From CAZMCC01 sp964564695 (GTDB lineage Bacteria; Planctomycetota; Phycisphaerae; Phycisphaerales; UBA1924), in assembly GCA_964564695.1 (NCBI GenBank), contig CAZMCC010000074.1, positions 1 to 20,049 of the forward strand: a stretch of DNA of 20,049 bases. The letters are read 5' to 3'. How positions within the stretch are numbered: the first letter of the stretch is position 1; each line of letters starts with the position of its first letter. The notes beneath the pieces were generated by a model, which saw only the letters and a list, made by a program, of their open reading frames with translations, did no database searches and was not told the origin of the DNA. Position numbers and translations under genes: made by a program. Positions 13,853 through 20,049 of the stretch are shown one piece after another.

Positions 13853-14776
13853 CTACGGGTGGTCCCGTGGCCCGTCGCTCGCGCTCTGGGCTCTCATTGA
13901 CGCCAATTCCGCCGCGCAGACATCGCAGTAATCGAGCGGCCAGCCGTGGAGGAGGCCGGAGACGACGACGCGCCAGTCGAGGCCGGTGTACATGACGCAC
14001 TCGGGGTGGGTGCAGTGCTGCCCGCGGCCGGGGGTGAGCCAGGTGTGGGAGGCGTCGGCGGGGATGCCCAGGACGTGGCCGATCTCGTGGGTGAGGGTCC
14101 ACTCGTAGAGCTTGTCGCAATCGACGAACCAGTTGGAGTGGGCGTCGATGACGCTGGCGTGGAGGACGACCATGCCGACGCGGAGTTTGCCGGCGGGGCC
14201 GACGGGGATGGGCGTGGCGTAGCCGGTGACGCCGACGCCGTCGGGCGGGCCGGGGACGCAGGAGAGAACGATGACGGCGTCGTCGACGGCGGGGCGGACG
14301 AGGACGCCCATCGTGGTGCCGTCGAAGGTGTCGATACCGACGCAGCCGTTGACGCAGCGGTCGGGCACGGTGAGCGGGACGACGGCGCCGCCGCCGGGCG
14401 GGAGGGGGATGGGGTTGCCGGCGCCGTCCTCGAAGGGGATGACGGGGTCGCGGAGGAGTTCGCCGTGCTCGTCGAGTTCGATGGTGCGTGAGCCGTGGTC
14501 GATGACTTCGATGGGGCGGCCGAGGTGGCGCTCGACGGTGGCGAGGGAGCGGCGGAGGGCCTCGGGGGGAATGGCGGCGTCGTTGGTGGTGTAGATGTGG
14601 AGGCGCACTGTGGGTGCGCGGAAGAAGTCGTCGCGGACGCCGGTGGGGCGGAGGGAGGGGTCGGCCTCGCGCGGCGGGACGGCGCAGGAGGTGAGAAGGA
14701 GGGTGCAGCAGAGCGCGGTGAGCAGGTGGGGTGTGGGGGGCGTGGGGGGCACGGATGAAGGGTACCGGTCGCTCAT
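13853..14776 (-). CDS. Archaemetzincin-like zinc metalloprotease lipoprotein
   Basis: A 307-residue exported protein. The N-terminus has a hydrophobic stretch (HLLTALCCTLLLTSC) ending in a lipobox; Cys31 is the likely lipidated residue. The protease core is THEIGHVLG (HExxH at 230-234, Gly237), followed by HC at 254-255, CTHPECVMY (Cys255-x4-Cys260, Met262) and YCDVC (Cys284, Cys287). The order HExxHxxG, HC-x4-C-x-M, CxxC is the archaemetzincin signature with its structural zinc site. However, 16 residues (IPADASHTWLTPGRGQ) separate the Gly from the presumed third His, instead of two, so either His244 or His254 could be the third zinc ligand. Upstream, RLHIYTTNDAAIPPEAL and TMGVLVRPAVDDAVIVLSCV resemble the family N-terminal half. 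The ATG at 14776 gives the lipoprotein signal; the substrate is unknown. Confidence 0.82.
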   Translation of the reverse strand: MSDRYPSSVPPTPPTPHLLTALCCTLLLTSCAVPPREADPSLRPTGVRDDFFRAPTVRLHIYTTNDAAIPPEALRRSLATVERHLGRPIEVIDHGSRTIELDEHGELLRDPVIPFEDGAGNPIPLPPGGGAVVPLTVPDRCVNGCVGIDTFDGTTMGVLVRPAVDDAVIVLSCVPGPPDGVGVTGYATPIPVGPAGKLRVGMVVLHASVIDAHSNWFVDCDKLYEWTLTHEIGHVLGIPADASHTWLTPGRGQHCTHPECVMYTGLDWRVVVSGLLHGWPLDYCDVCAAELASMRAQSASDGPRDHP

Positions 14777-14834
14777 TGCACCGGGCCCGGAGCACCGAGA
14801 TCGCAAAGCCGATCTCGGTGGCACGGGGCAAGAT

Positions 14835-14874
14835 CGGACCTTCGCAGAGCCTCAGGTCCGGCGTCCCGAGAGGG
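14835..14874. repeat. 40-bp repeat C, copy 2, forming the end of the ribB-like gene
   Basis: 38/40 identical to 7556-7595, with a CGGACC/GGTCCG stem. The stop codon of the ribB-like gene (14852-14854) and its last codons (SGRRT) lie inside the repeat. The gene's 3' end has thus been reshaped by, or co-opted, the element. Confidence 0.85.
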
Positions 14875-16147
14875 GCGTGCGCACGGGCACGCGTTCGACC
14901 ACCTCGAGGCCGAAGGCGTCGAGGCCGGGCATGGCGGTGGTGTGGTTGGTGATGAGGCGGAGCTTGTGCAGGCCCAGGGCCCGGAGGATCTGGCCGCCGA
15001 TGCCGAACTCGCGGTGCGAGCGCGGGGCGCCGTTGGCGGAGTGAGGGGCGGGGGCGCTGAGGTCGGGCTCGTCGGCGGCGGTGGCGGATGCGAGCTGGCC
15101 TCCGGGGCGGCGGAGGGTGTGGAGGCGTTGTTCGAGGCCGTCGACGCCGAGGGCGGCGTCGAGGCTGCCGCCTGCGGCGTCGCTCATGCGTGAGGAGCGG
15201 AGGTAGACGACGGCGCCGCGGCCGTCGGCCTGGATCATGCGCATGGCGGCGCGGAGGGTGTCGCCGCTGGAGCCTTCACCGGACGACGCGGCACCGAGCC
15301 CGCCCAAATCGCCGAAGACGTCGCCGAGCAGGTTGCGTCGGTGCATGCGGACGAGCGTGGGGCGCGGGTCGTCGGCGACTTTGCCGAGCGAATCGGGGGC
15401 GCCGACGCCGCCGACGGTGAGGACGACCTGCGGCTGCAGATCGACGAGGCTCTCGAAGAGGTGGAGGGTGAACTCGCCCTCGGGGGTGCGGATCGGTGCG
15501 CCGGCGGCGGGTTCGAGGCGGCGGACGAGGGACTCGCGGGCGAGGCGGTGCTCGATGATCTGGTTGACCGAGCACATCTTGAGCTTGTGCTTGGCGCAGA
15601 AGACTTCGAGGTCGGGGACGCGGGCCATCTCGCCGTCGTCGCGCATGACCTCCATGATGATGGCGGAGGGCTGAAGACCAGCCAGGCGGCAGAGGTCGAC
15701 GGAGCCTTCGGTCTGGCCGGTGCGGACGAGGACGCCGCCGTCGCGGGAGCGGAGCGGGTTGATGTGGCCGGGGCGGACGAAGTCGTCGGGTCGCATGGCG
15801 GGGTCGATGGCCATGCGGATGCATTTGGCGCGCTCTTTGGCGGAGACGCCGGTGGTGAAGCCGTGGCGGGGGTGGCCGTCGATGGAGACGGTGAAGGCGG
15901 TGCCGCGGACGGAGGTGTTGGTGGAGGCCTGAGGGACGAGGTCGAGGCGGTCGCAGTCGGACTCGGTGAGGGAGAGGCAGAGGTAGCCCTTGGCCTCGGC
16001 GAGCATGAAGGTGATGGCCTCGGGGGTGGTGAACTGGGCGGGGAGGACGAGGTCGCCCTCGTTCTCGCGGCGTTCGTCGTCGGTGAGGACGATCATGCGG
16101 CCCGCGCGGAGCTCGTCGAGGATTTCGGGGATGGGGGAGAAGGGCAT
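14852..16147 (-). CDS. ribB: DHBP synthase (RibB) fused to a degenerate GTP cyclohydrolase II-like domain
   Basis: A 431-residue riboflavin-pathway protein. Residues 1-205 are an apparently complete 3,4-dihydroxy-2-butanone 4-phosphate synthase: LTDDERRENEGDL (21-33), GFTTGVSAKER, PGHINPLRSRDGGVLVRTGQ then TEGSVDLCRLAG, and DGEMARVPDLEVFCAKH. Residues ~215-431 align with RibA (LVRMHRRNLLGDVFGDL, GRGAVVYLRSSRM, GIGGQILRALGLHKLRLITN, FGLEVVERVP). But the zinc cysteines of HxEC and LRCDCG are replaced (HRRN, LGGLGA), and the RQEGRGIG catalytic stretch reads RSSRMSDA. The second domain should therefore lack GTP cyclohydrolase II activity, like the RibX half of RibBX proteins. An active RibA must be elsewhere. 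I see no FMN riboswitch upstream; a CACGGAG repeat begins 20 nt before the start. Confidence 0.9.
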   Translation of the reverse strand: MPFSPIPEILDELRAGRMIVLTDDERRENEGDLVLPAQFTTPEAITFMLAEAKGYLCLSLTESDCDRLDLVPQASTNTSVRGTAFTVSIDGHPRHGFTTGVSAKERAKCIRMAIDPAMRPDDFVRPGHINPLRSRDGGVLVRTGQTEGSVDLCRLAGLQPSAIIMEVMRDDGEMARVPDLEVFCAKHKLKMCSVNQIIEHRLARESLVRRLEPAAGAPIRTPEGEFTLHLFESLVDLQPQVVLTVGGVGAPDSLGKVADDPRPTLVRMHRRNLLGDVFGDLGGLGAASSGEGSSGDTLRAAMRMIQADGRGAVVYLRSSRMSDAAGGSLDAALGVDGLEQRLHTLRRPGGQLASATAADEPDLSAPAPHSANGAPRSHREFGIGGQILRALGLHKLRLITNHTTAMPGLDAFGLEVVERVPVRTPLSGRRT

Positions 16148-16167
16148 CGGGGGATTATTGGAAGAGA

Positions 16168-16375
16168 TTTACCACGGAGGACACGGAGATCACGGAGGAG
16201 GAAGAAAGTTCACCGCAGAGGCGCAGAGGGCGCGGAGGAAGGCATAAAGAGGAATTTCACCACGGAGGGCACGGAGAAAGGTGGAGAAAGGCAGAAAGCT
16301 TGGATCGAAATCAGGATCCTCTTCTTCTCCGACTCCGTGTCCTCCGTGTTCTCCGTGGTGAATTATCTTCTCTGC
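16168..16375. repeat. CACGGAG-type intergenic hairpin repeat, copy 2
   Basis: Forward units: ACCACGGAGGACACGGAG at 16171-16188, CACCGCAGAGGCGCAGAGG at 16211-16229, and CACCACGGAGGGCACGGAG at 16258-16276. The reverse complement is at about 16332-16362 (CTCCGTGTCCTCCGTG and following), then a partial TCTGCGGC. It has the same modules as 4466-4645 in a different order. It occupies the upstream region of the ribB-like gene, whose promoter must lie in or beside it. Confidence 0.82.
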
Positions 16376-16434
16376 GGCCGAGCACACGAGAGGGAGGTCG
16401 TTGGACTCTCGAACGCGGAACGCCTCCCCCTCGC

Positions 16435-16493
16435 TTGAACGGCTGGACGCCGTTCAAGCATTTCCCCCTCCGCGATGCGCGGAGGGGGATCTT
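16435..16493 (+). repeat. Two-hairpin element B, copy 2, abutting the lpxB stop
   Basis: Hairpin 1 is TTGAACGGC-TGGAC-GCCGTTCAA at 16435-16457 (9 bp). Hairpin 2 is CCCCCTCCGCG-ATG-CGCGGAGGGGG at 16464-16488 (11 bp), then ATCTT, whose end meets the lpxB stop codon. The strong stems directly after lpxB could end or protect its transcript, although no T-tract follows on the minus strand. Confidence 0.78.
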
Positions 16494-17668
16494 TAGAGCA
16501 TCTTTTCGATCTCGTCCGCCGCGGCCACGGCGGCGTGGGCGCCGTCGAACATCTTGACGACCTTGGCGAGGCCGGCGCGCTGGTCGTCGGCGTAGCCGGG
16601 GCGGCGCATGAACTTGATGACCTCGATGGCGAGGGCCTCGCCGTCGTCGGCGAAGTAGGGGATGAACTCGGGGACGATTTTGGAGCCGGCGGTGAGGTTG
16701 GGGAGGGTGAAGAGCTCGGTGGAGACGAGCCAGCGTCCGAGCGTGTGGTACATGAGCTTGCCGGGGCGGTAGAACGTGACCATGGGCTTGAGCTGCTTGG
16801 CCACTTGGAGCGTGACGGTGCCGCTGACGACGACGGCGTACTCGCACCAGCGCACCACGGCGTCGGTGTCGCCGATCGCGATGTGCATGCCCTGCGGCCA
16901 CCCCCCCCCGCCCCCACGCTCATTGGCGATCGTGCGGAGCTGGTCGGCGACGTCCGGGCGCGTGGCGGCGACGACGGCGGTGGTGTCGGGGAAGTCGGCG
17001 CGGAGGCGCTGGAACATGTCGAGCAGGATCGGGAAGCAGCGGGCCCACTCCGCCGGGCGCGAGCCGGGCATGAGGGCGAGTCGAGGCTTTCCCGCCCCCC
17101 CTGCCAAGTTGCTCCACCCGGCCTGGTCGATGCGGGCGTCGATGGATGCGTAGTCGAGCGGCTCGTCGAAGAGGGGGTGGCCCACGAAGCGGGCTTTGAC
17201 GCCGCGCATGCCGAACCATTGTTCTTCGAAGGGAAGGAGGCACAGGACGAGGTCGGTGAGGCGGCGGAGCTTGTTGACGCGCCACTCGGCCCAGGCCCAG
17301 ACCTGCGGGGCGACGAGGTGGACGACGCGGGCGCCGGAGTTCTTGGCGATCCTGCAGATCGGGAAGTTGGCGGCGGGGGAATCGACCGGGACGTGGAGGG
17401 CCACGGGATGTTCGCGGAGCCAGCGCTTGACGGCGCGGTTGATCTTGAGGTGCTCGAGGATCTTGCCCACGCCGGGGATGCCCATGACGGCGTTCTGGCC
17501 GGTGCGGGCGACAATCGTGGCGCCGGCCCGCTCCATCTTGGGGCCGCCCCAGGCGTACATGGGGAGCGCGGGGCGGCGCCTGCGCAGCTCGGCGATCACG
17601 GCCGAGGCGTGGTCATCGCCCGAGGGCTCGAAGGAGGTGAACAGGATGCCGTCGCGTGGGGCGGGCAT
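16493..17668 (-). CDS. lpxB: Lipid-A-disaccharide synthase
   Basis: A 391-residue GT19 enzyme, peripheral at the inner membrane, joining UDP-diacylglucosamine and lipid X to form the lipid A disaccharide. Visible: TSFEPSGDDHASAV (11-24, for the usual GExSGD), WGGPKMERAGA (40-50), MGIPGVGKILEHL, HVPVDSPAANFPICRIA, VHLVAPQVWAWAEWRVNKL (116-134), VLCLLPFEEQWF, RFVGHPLFDEP, the donor-site LALMPGSRPAEW (197-208), and VVVSGTVTLQVA (279-290). Length is normal. It starts 37 nt after the stop of the HAD gene but has its own -10-like TACGCT 8 nt before the ATG. The other lipid A early genes are absent. A run of nine C (16901-16909) within the gene encodes the GGGGG at 252-256. Confidence 0.94.
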   Translation of the reverse strand: MPAPRDGILFTSFEPSGDDHASAVIAELRRRRPALPMYAWGGPKMERAGATIVARTGQNAVMGIPGVGKILEHLKINRAVKRWLREHPVALHVPVDSPAANFPICRIAKNSGARVVHLVAPQVWAWAEWRVNKLRRLTDLVLCLLPFEEQWFGMRGVKARFVGHPLFDEPLDYASIDARIDQAGWSNLAGGAGKPRLALMPGSRPAEWARCFPILLDMFQRLRADFPDTTAVVAATRPDVADQLRTIANERGGGGGWPQGMHIAIGDTDAVVRWCEYAVVVSGTVTLQVAKQLKPMVTFYRPGKLMYHTLGRWLVSTELFTLPNLTAGSKIVPEFIPYFADDGEALAIEVIKFMRRPGYADDQRAGLAKVVKMFDGAHAAVAAADEIEKML

Positions 17669-17676
17669 GCGGGCGG

Positions 17677-17682
17677 AGCGTA
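17677..17682 (-). promoter_or_regulatory. -10 element abutting lpxB (probable leaderless transcript)
   Basis: TACGCT on the minus strand ends 8 nt before the ATG at 17668, with CCGCCCGC between and no Shine-Dalgarno. It lies in the short gap after the HAD gene, so lpxB may be transcribed independently. Confidence 0.42.
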
Positions 17683-17705
17683 GTAGCCGACTCCGCCGCG
17701 GGGTG

Positions 17706-18788
17706 TCAGCGGGCGTGGGTGGGCGCGGGGGGGTAGATGGTGCTCCAGTCGGCTTTCATGTCAACGACGGTCCAGCCGCGGGTCTTGGCCTCGTCGAGGG
17801 CTTTGTCGAGCTTGCCGATATGGGAGACGCGGTCGTAGGCGTACTCGCGCTGGGCGTCGGTGTGGTGGACGAGGAGGCAGAAGCGGGGGCCTTTGCCGGC
17901 GGCGCCCCCCCGAGTCCACTGGAGCATCTGGAGGTCGCCGTCGGAGTTGCCGAAGGCGGCGATCGGGCGGCGGCCGATGTGGAGGTTGATGTTGACGGGC
18001 TTGCCGGGGCCGTCGTCGATGCTGCCGAGCTCGGGGAGCTTGAGGAGGACCGGGGTTCCGTCGCGCAGTTCGAACTTGGCCTTGGCGCTGGAGCCGACGA
18101 CCTGCTCGGGCGGGATGGCGTAGGCGGCTTCGACCCAGGGGCGCATGAACTCGATGCCGCCGCCGGAGACGATGAAGGTCTTGAAGCCGTTGGCGCGGAG
18201 GTAGTCGAGCAGCTCGCGCATGGGCTGGTAGGTCATCTCGGTGTAGAGCCGGCCGGTGGCGGGGTGGCGGGCGGAGGAGATCCACTGCTTGACGGTCGCC
18301 TCGAATTCGTCGGTGGTCATGCCGCTGTGGGTGGCGGCGATGATGGCGAGGATGGCCTTCTCACCACCGGCGAGTGCGGCCTTGAGGTCGCCGGCGAGGA
18401 CGGACATGAAGGGCTCGGTGTCCTTCCACTCGGGGTGCTGTGGAGCGAGGGCTTTGACGCGGTCGAGGGCGAAGGCGAGCTGGAAGTACATGGGCTGCTC
18501 GGCCCAGAGCGTGCCGTCGTTGTCGAAGACGGCGATGCGCTCGGCGGGCTTGACGTGGTCCTTCCCGCCTTCGATCGTGACGCGGGCGACGAAGTCGGTG
18601 ATCGCCTTCTTCGCGGGGCCGTCGTTCCAGGATGGGAGCGGGTCGGAGAGCGCCGCGGGCACGGCCGCCACGAGCGCCGTGGGCTGTGCGGCGGTCGGGA
18701 CTGCAGGGGTCTGCGCGAAGGCGGGGAGCGCACCGAGGGCAAGCGCGCACAGCGTCGGGATCCACCGCGGGATTCGTGTCGGGTTCAT
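17706..18788 (-). CDS. Exported HAD-family phosphatase
   Basis: A 360-residue HAD-superfamily hydrolase with a signal peptide (residues about 1-26, MNPTRIPRWIPTLCALALGA, ending PAFAQ), so it acts in the periplasm or outside. HAD motifs: VFDNDGTLWAEQP (88-99, nucleophile Asp in DNDGT), TFIVSGGGIEFM (204-215), Lys near GKPVNINLH (262-270), and AFGNSDGDLQML (278-289). A helical cap lies between motifs I and II. Composition suggests a phosphomonoesterase; the substrate is unknown. The ATG at 18788 is preferred to an upstream GTG at 18797 because AGAGGTGA lies at good spacing before it. It follows the arylsulfatase gene by 75 bp in the same direction, a pairing I have the impression of seeing in other planctomycetes, and precedes lpxB. 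Confidence 0.88.
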   Translation of the reverse strand: MNPTRIPRWIPTLCALALGALPAFAQTPAVPTAAQPTALVAAVPAALSDPLPSWNDGPAKKAITDFVARVTIEGGKDHVKPAERIAVFDNDGTLWAEQPMYFQLAFALDRVKALAPQHPEWKDTEPFMSVLAGDLKAALAGGEKAILAIIAATHSGMTTDEFEATVKQWISSARHPATGRLYTEMTYQPMRELLDYLRANGFKTFIVSGGGIEFMRPWVEAAYAIPPEQVVGSSAKAKFELRDGTPVLLKLPELGSIDDGPGKPVNINLHIGRRPIAAFGNSDGDLQMLQWTRGGAAGKGPRFCLLVHHTDAQREYAYDRVSHIGKLDKALDEAKTRGWTVVDMKADWSTIYPPAPTHAR

Positions 18789-18863
18789 CACTGTCACCTC
18801 TGGTGATGGGCGGCGCCGGGAAGGGCGACAACGGTGTCGGGTCGAGAGGGTACTTCCAGAGGA

Positions 18864-20049
18864 TCACCTCGCTCCGCCGGCGCCGCCGTGGAGCTTGTCG
18901 AGCACCTGGTCGAGCGAGAAGCTGCCGGGCCGCTGGCGGGGCGGGAACTGTTGGTAGGTGGCGAGGTGCTTGGCGACGTACGCCTGCGCCGGCACGAGCG
19001 CGAACGCGTGCTCGACGCGCCAGCGTGCGTAGTCGCCGGCGTCGGACTGGGCCCGTTCGAAGGGATCGGCGCGGAGGTCGATGAGCTTGGGGAAGCGGAG
19101 CGGGATCAGCGGGTTCTGCCACACGTCGAGGCCTTCGGCGCGCTGCTCGAGGAAGACGAGCTTCCAGCGCTCGTAGCGAAGGCCCGCGAGGCTGCCGTCG
19201 TCGGTCCAGTAGAAGTAGTCCTTGCGTTTGCCCTCACCGGTCCCCGCGAGCAGCGGACGCTGGTCGTAGCCGTCGAGGTGGACCTTGAAGTTCTTGCCCG
19301 CGGCGTCGTAACCCGCCAGAAGTTTCTCGACGATGTTGGGCTCGCCCGCCGCGGAGACCAGCGTGGGAACCAGGTCCTCGTGCGAGGTGATCTCGTTGAT
19401 CTCGGTGCCGGGCTTGATGACACCGGGCCAGCGCATCAGGAAGGGGACGCGGTAGCCGCCTTCCCAGTTGGTGTTCTTCTCGCCTTTGAAGGGGGTGGTG
19501 CCGCCGTCGGGCCAGGAAAAAACCTCGGCGCCGTTGTCGGTGGTCCAGACGACGATCGTGTTGTCGGCGATGCCCAGGTCGTCGAGTTTCTTGAGGAGCT
19601 GGCCGACCATTCCGTCGAGCTCGGTCATGCCGTCGGCGACGAGGCCCAAGCCGGTCTTGCCCTTGGAATCGGGCTTGAGGTGCGTGTAGATCTGCGTGGT
19701 GGTCGAGTTAAAACAGAAAAAGAAGGGCTTGCCGGCCTTGTGCTGGCTGTCCAGGCAGTCGGGCGACGCGGCGAGAAACTCCTCGTCCACGGTCTCCATC
19801 CGCTTGGTGGTGAGCGGGCCGGTGTCCTCGATGGTCTGCTTGCCGACGGGCCCGAAGCGCGGGTCCTCGGTCGGGTCGTCCTTGTCGCTCGCCTTGCACT
19901 TGAGGACGCCGCGCGGGCCGAACTTGGCCTTGAACTCCGGATTCTTGGGGTAGTCGGGGTTCTCCGGCTCATCCTCGGCGTTGAGGTGATAGAGGTTGCC
20001 GAAGAACTCGTCGAAGCCGTGGACGGTGGGGAGGAACTCGTTGCGGTCG
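18864..20049 (-). CDS. Arylsulfatase, 5' end beyond the window
   Basis: The visible 394 residues are the central and C-terminal part of a type I sulfatase, which hydrolyses sulfate esters using a formylglycine made from a Cys or Ser; that CxPxR-type motif lies off the window. The frame is open to the edge, beginning DRNEFLPTVHGFDEFFGNLY, then HLNAEDEPENPDYPK, FGPRGVLKCKA, FFFCFNSTTTQIYTHLKP, GMTELDGMVGQLLKKLDDLG, the metal-site TIVVWTTDNGAEV, PFKGEKNTNWEGGYRVPFLM, RWPGVIKPGTEINEI, SHEDLVPTLVSAAGEP, and a C-terminal region with LRYERWKLVFLEQRAEG and FPKLIDLRADPFERA. The pattern matches the large arylsulfatases abundant in planctomycetes that use sulfated polysaccharides. It is probably co-transcribed with the HAD gene downstream. 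Confidence 0.93.
   Translation of the reverse strand, partial: DRNEFLPTVHGFDEFFGNLYHLNAEDEPENPDYPKNPEFKAKFGPRGVLKCKASDKDDPTEDPRFGPVGKQTIEDTGPLTTKRMETVDEEFLAASPDCLDSQHKAGKPFFFCFNSTTTQIYTHLKPDSKGKTGLGLVADGMTELDGMVGQLLKKLDDLGIADNTIVVWTTDNGAEVFSWPDGGTTPFKGEKNTNWEGGYRVPFLMRWPGVIKPGTEINEITSHEDLVPTLVSAAGEPNIVEKLLAGYDAAGKNFKVHLDGYDQRPLLAGTGEGKRKDYFYWTDDGSLAGLRYERWKLVFLEQRAEGLDVWQNPLIPLRFPKLIDLRADPFERAQSDAGDYARWRVEHAFALVPAQAYVAKHLATYQQFPPRQRPGSFSLDQVLDKLHGGAGGAR

Noticed and set aside
13801..14831. Long minus-strand Arg/His/Pro frame covering the archaemetzincin gene
   Set aside because: It is a frame-shifted shadow. The frame with signal peptide, HExxH and paired cysteines is the real one.
16168..16375. 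CACGGAG units as a CRISPR array
   Set aside because: The units are short, variably spaced and occur in both orientations. There are no constant-length spacers and no cas genes.
16148..16430. FMN riboswitch upstream of the ribB-like gene
   Set aside because: The conserved RFN core is not visible. The space is filled by the CACGGAG repeat starting 20 nt before the start codon.
14942..17683. Long plus-strand frames rich in Gly, Val, Glu and Asp opposite ribB and lpxB
   Set aside because: They are mirror images of the well-supported minus-strand genes and have low-complexity translations.

Overview
This is a G+C-rich chromosomal window. Several things point to a planctomycete, probably of the Phycisphaerae: a secreted parallel beta-helix protein with the TEVEPRTAINATNTPGDA leader-proximal motif, an arylsulfatase next to a secreted HAD phosphatase, a DUF1579 protein, lipid A genes (lpxB and a free-standing LAB_N protein), and several dispersed hairpin repeats of the kind that litter planctomycete intergenic DNA. 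The lineage is inferred from gene content and is not proven. I see no tRNA, rRNA, CRISPR array or transposase.

Layout, left to right. (1) 1-3660: a small glycine-zipper lipoprotein (+), then a minus-strand operon read from 3645 down: family 2 glycosyltransferase, lipid-A-disaccharide synthase N-terminal (LAB_N) membrane protein, and two unrecognised proteins. Two of its junctions are 4-bp start/stop overlaps. (2) 3660-4650: an adrenodoxin-type ferredoxin and iscX (+), then a CACGGAG-type repeat. (3) 4647-6409: argG (-) diverging from an unrecognised gene of visibly lower G+C. (4) 6410-7636: a 1.2-kb mosaic of hairpin repeats with at most one small gene, probably an accessory landing zone. (5) 7637-9140: yggS (-) diverging from a BCP/AhpE-like peroxiredoxin. 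(6) 9140-11855: a DUF1579 secreted protein (-) diverging from a GAF-like/SpoIIE-type PP2C phosphatase (+). (7) 11833-14776: a beta-helix protein (+) with a remnant of an archaemetzincin-like protease on one side and an intact archaemetzincin-like lipoprotein on the other. (8) 14835-16147: a RibB protein fused to a GTP cyclohydrolase II-like domain that lacks its zinc cysteines. (9) 16168-20049: repeats, lpxB, a secreted HAD phosphatase and the 3' part of an arylsulfatase gene, all minus strand.

How the genes fit together: the GT2/LAB_N pair and lpxB both concern outer-membrane lipid A or lipid-linked sugar chemistry. Ferredoxin and IscX belong to Fe-S cluster assembly. The sulfatase and HAD protein look like an exported unit for removing sulfate and phosphate.

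Three signals go beyond gene calling. First, six genes carry a TAnnnT -10-like hexamer 6-8 nt before the start codon and no Shine-Dalgarno, while other genes have a clear GGAG-type site; this suggests a leaderless/leadered split. Second, two different two-hairpin repeat families show compensatory base changes between copies inside this window, so their folded structure is conserved. Third, there is a perfect, loopless 34-bp palindrome at 7074-7107. Nothing here is clearly a new multi-gene system; the repeats, the leaderless pattern, the RibB fusion and the modified archaemetzincin are the best leads.
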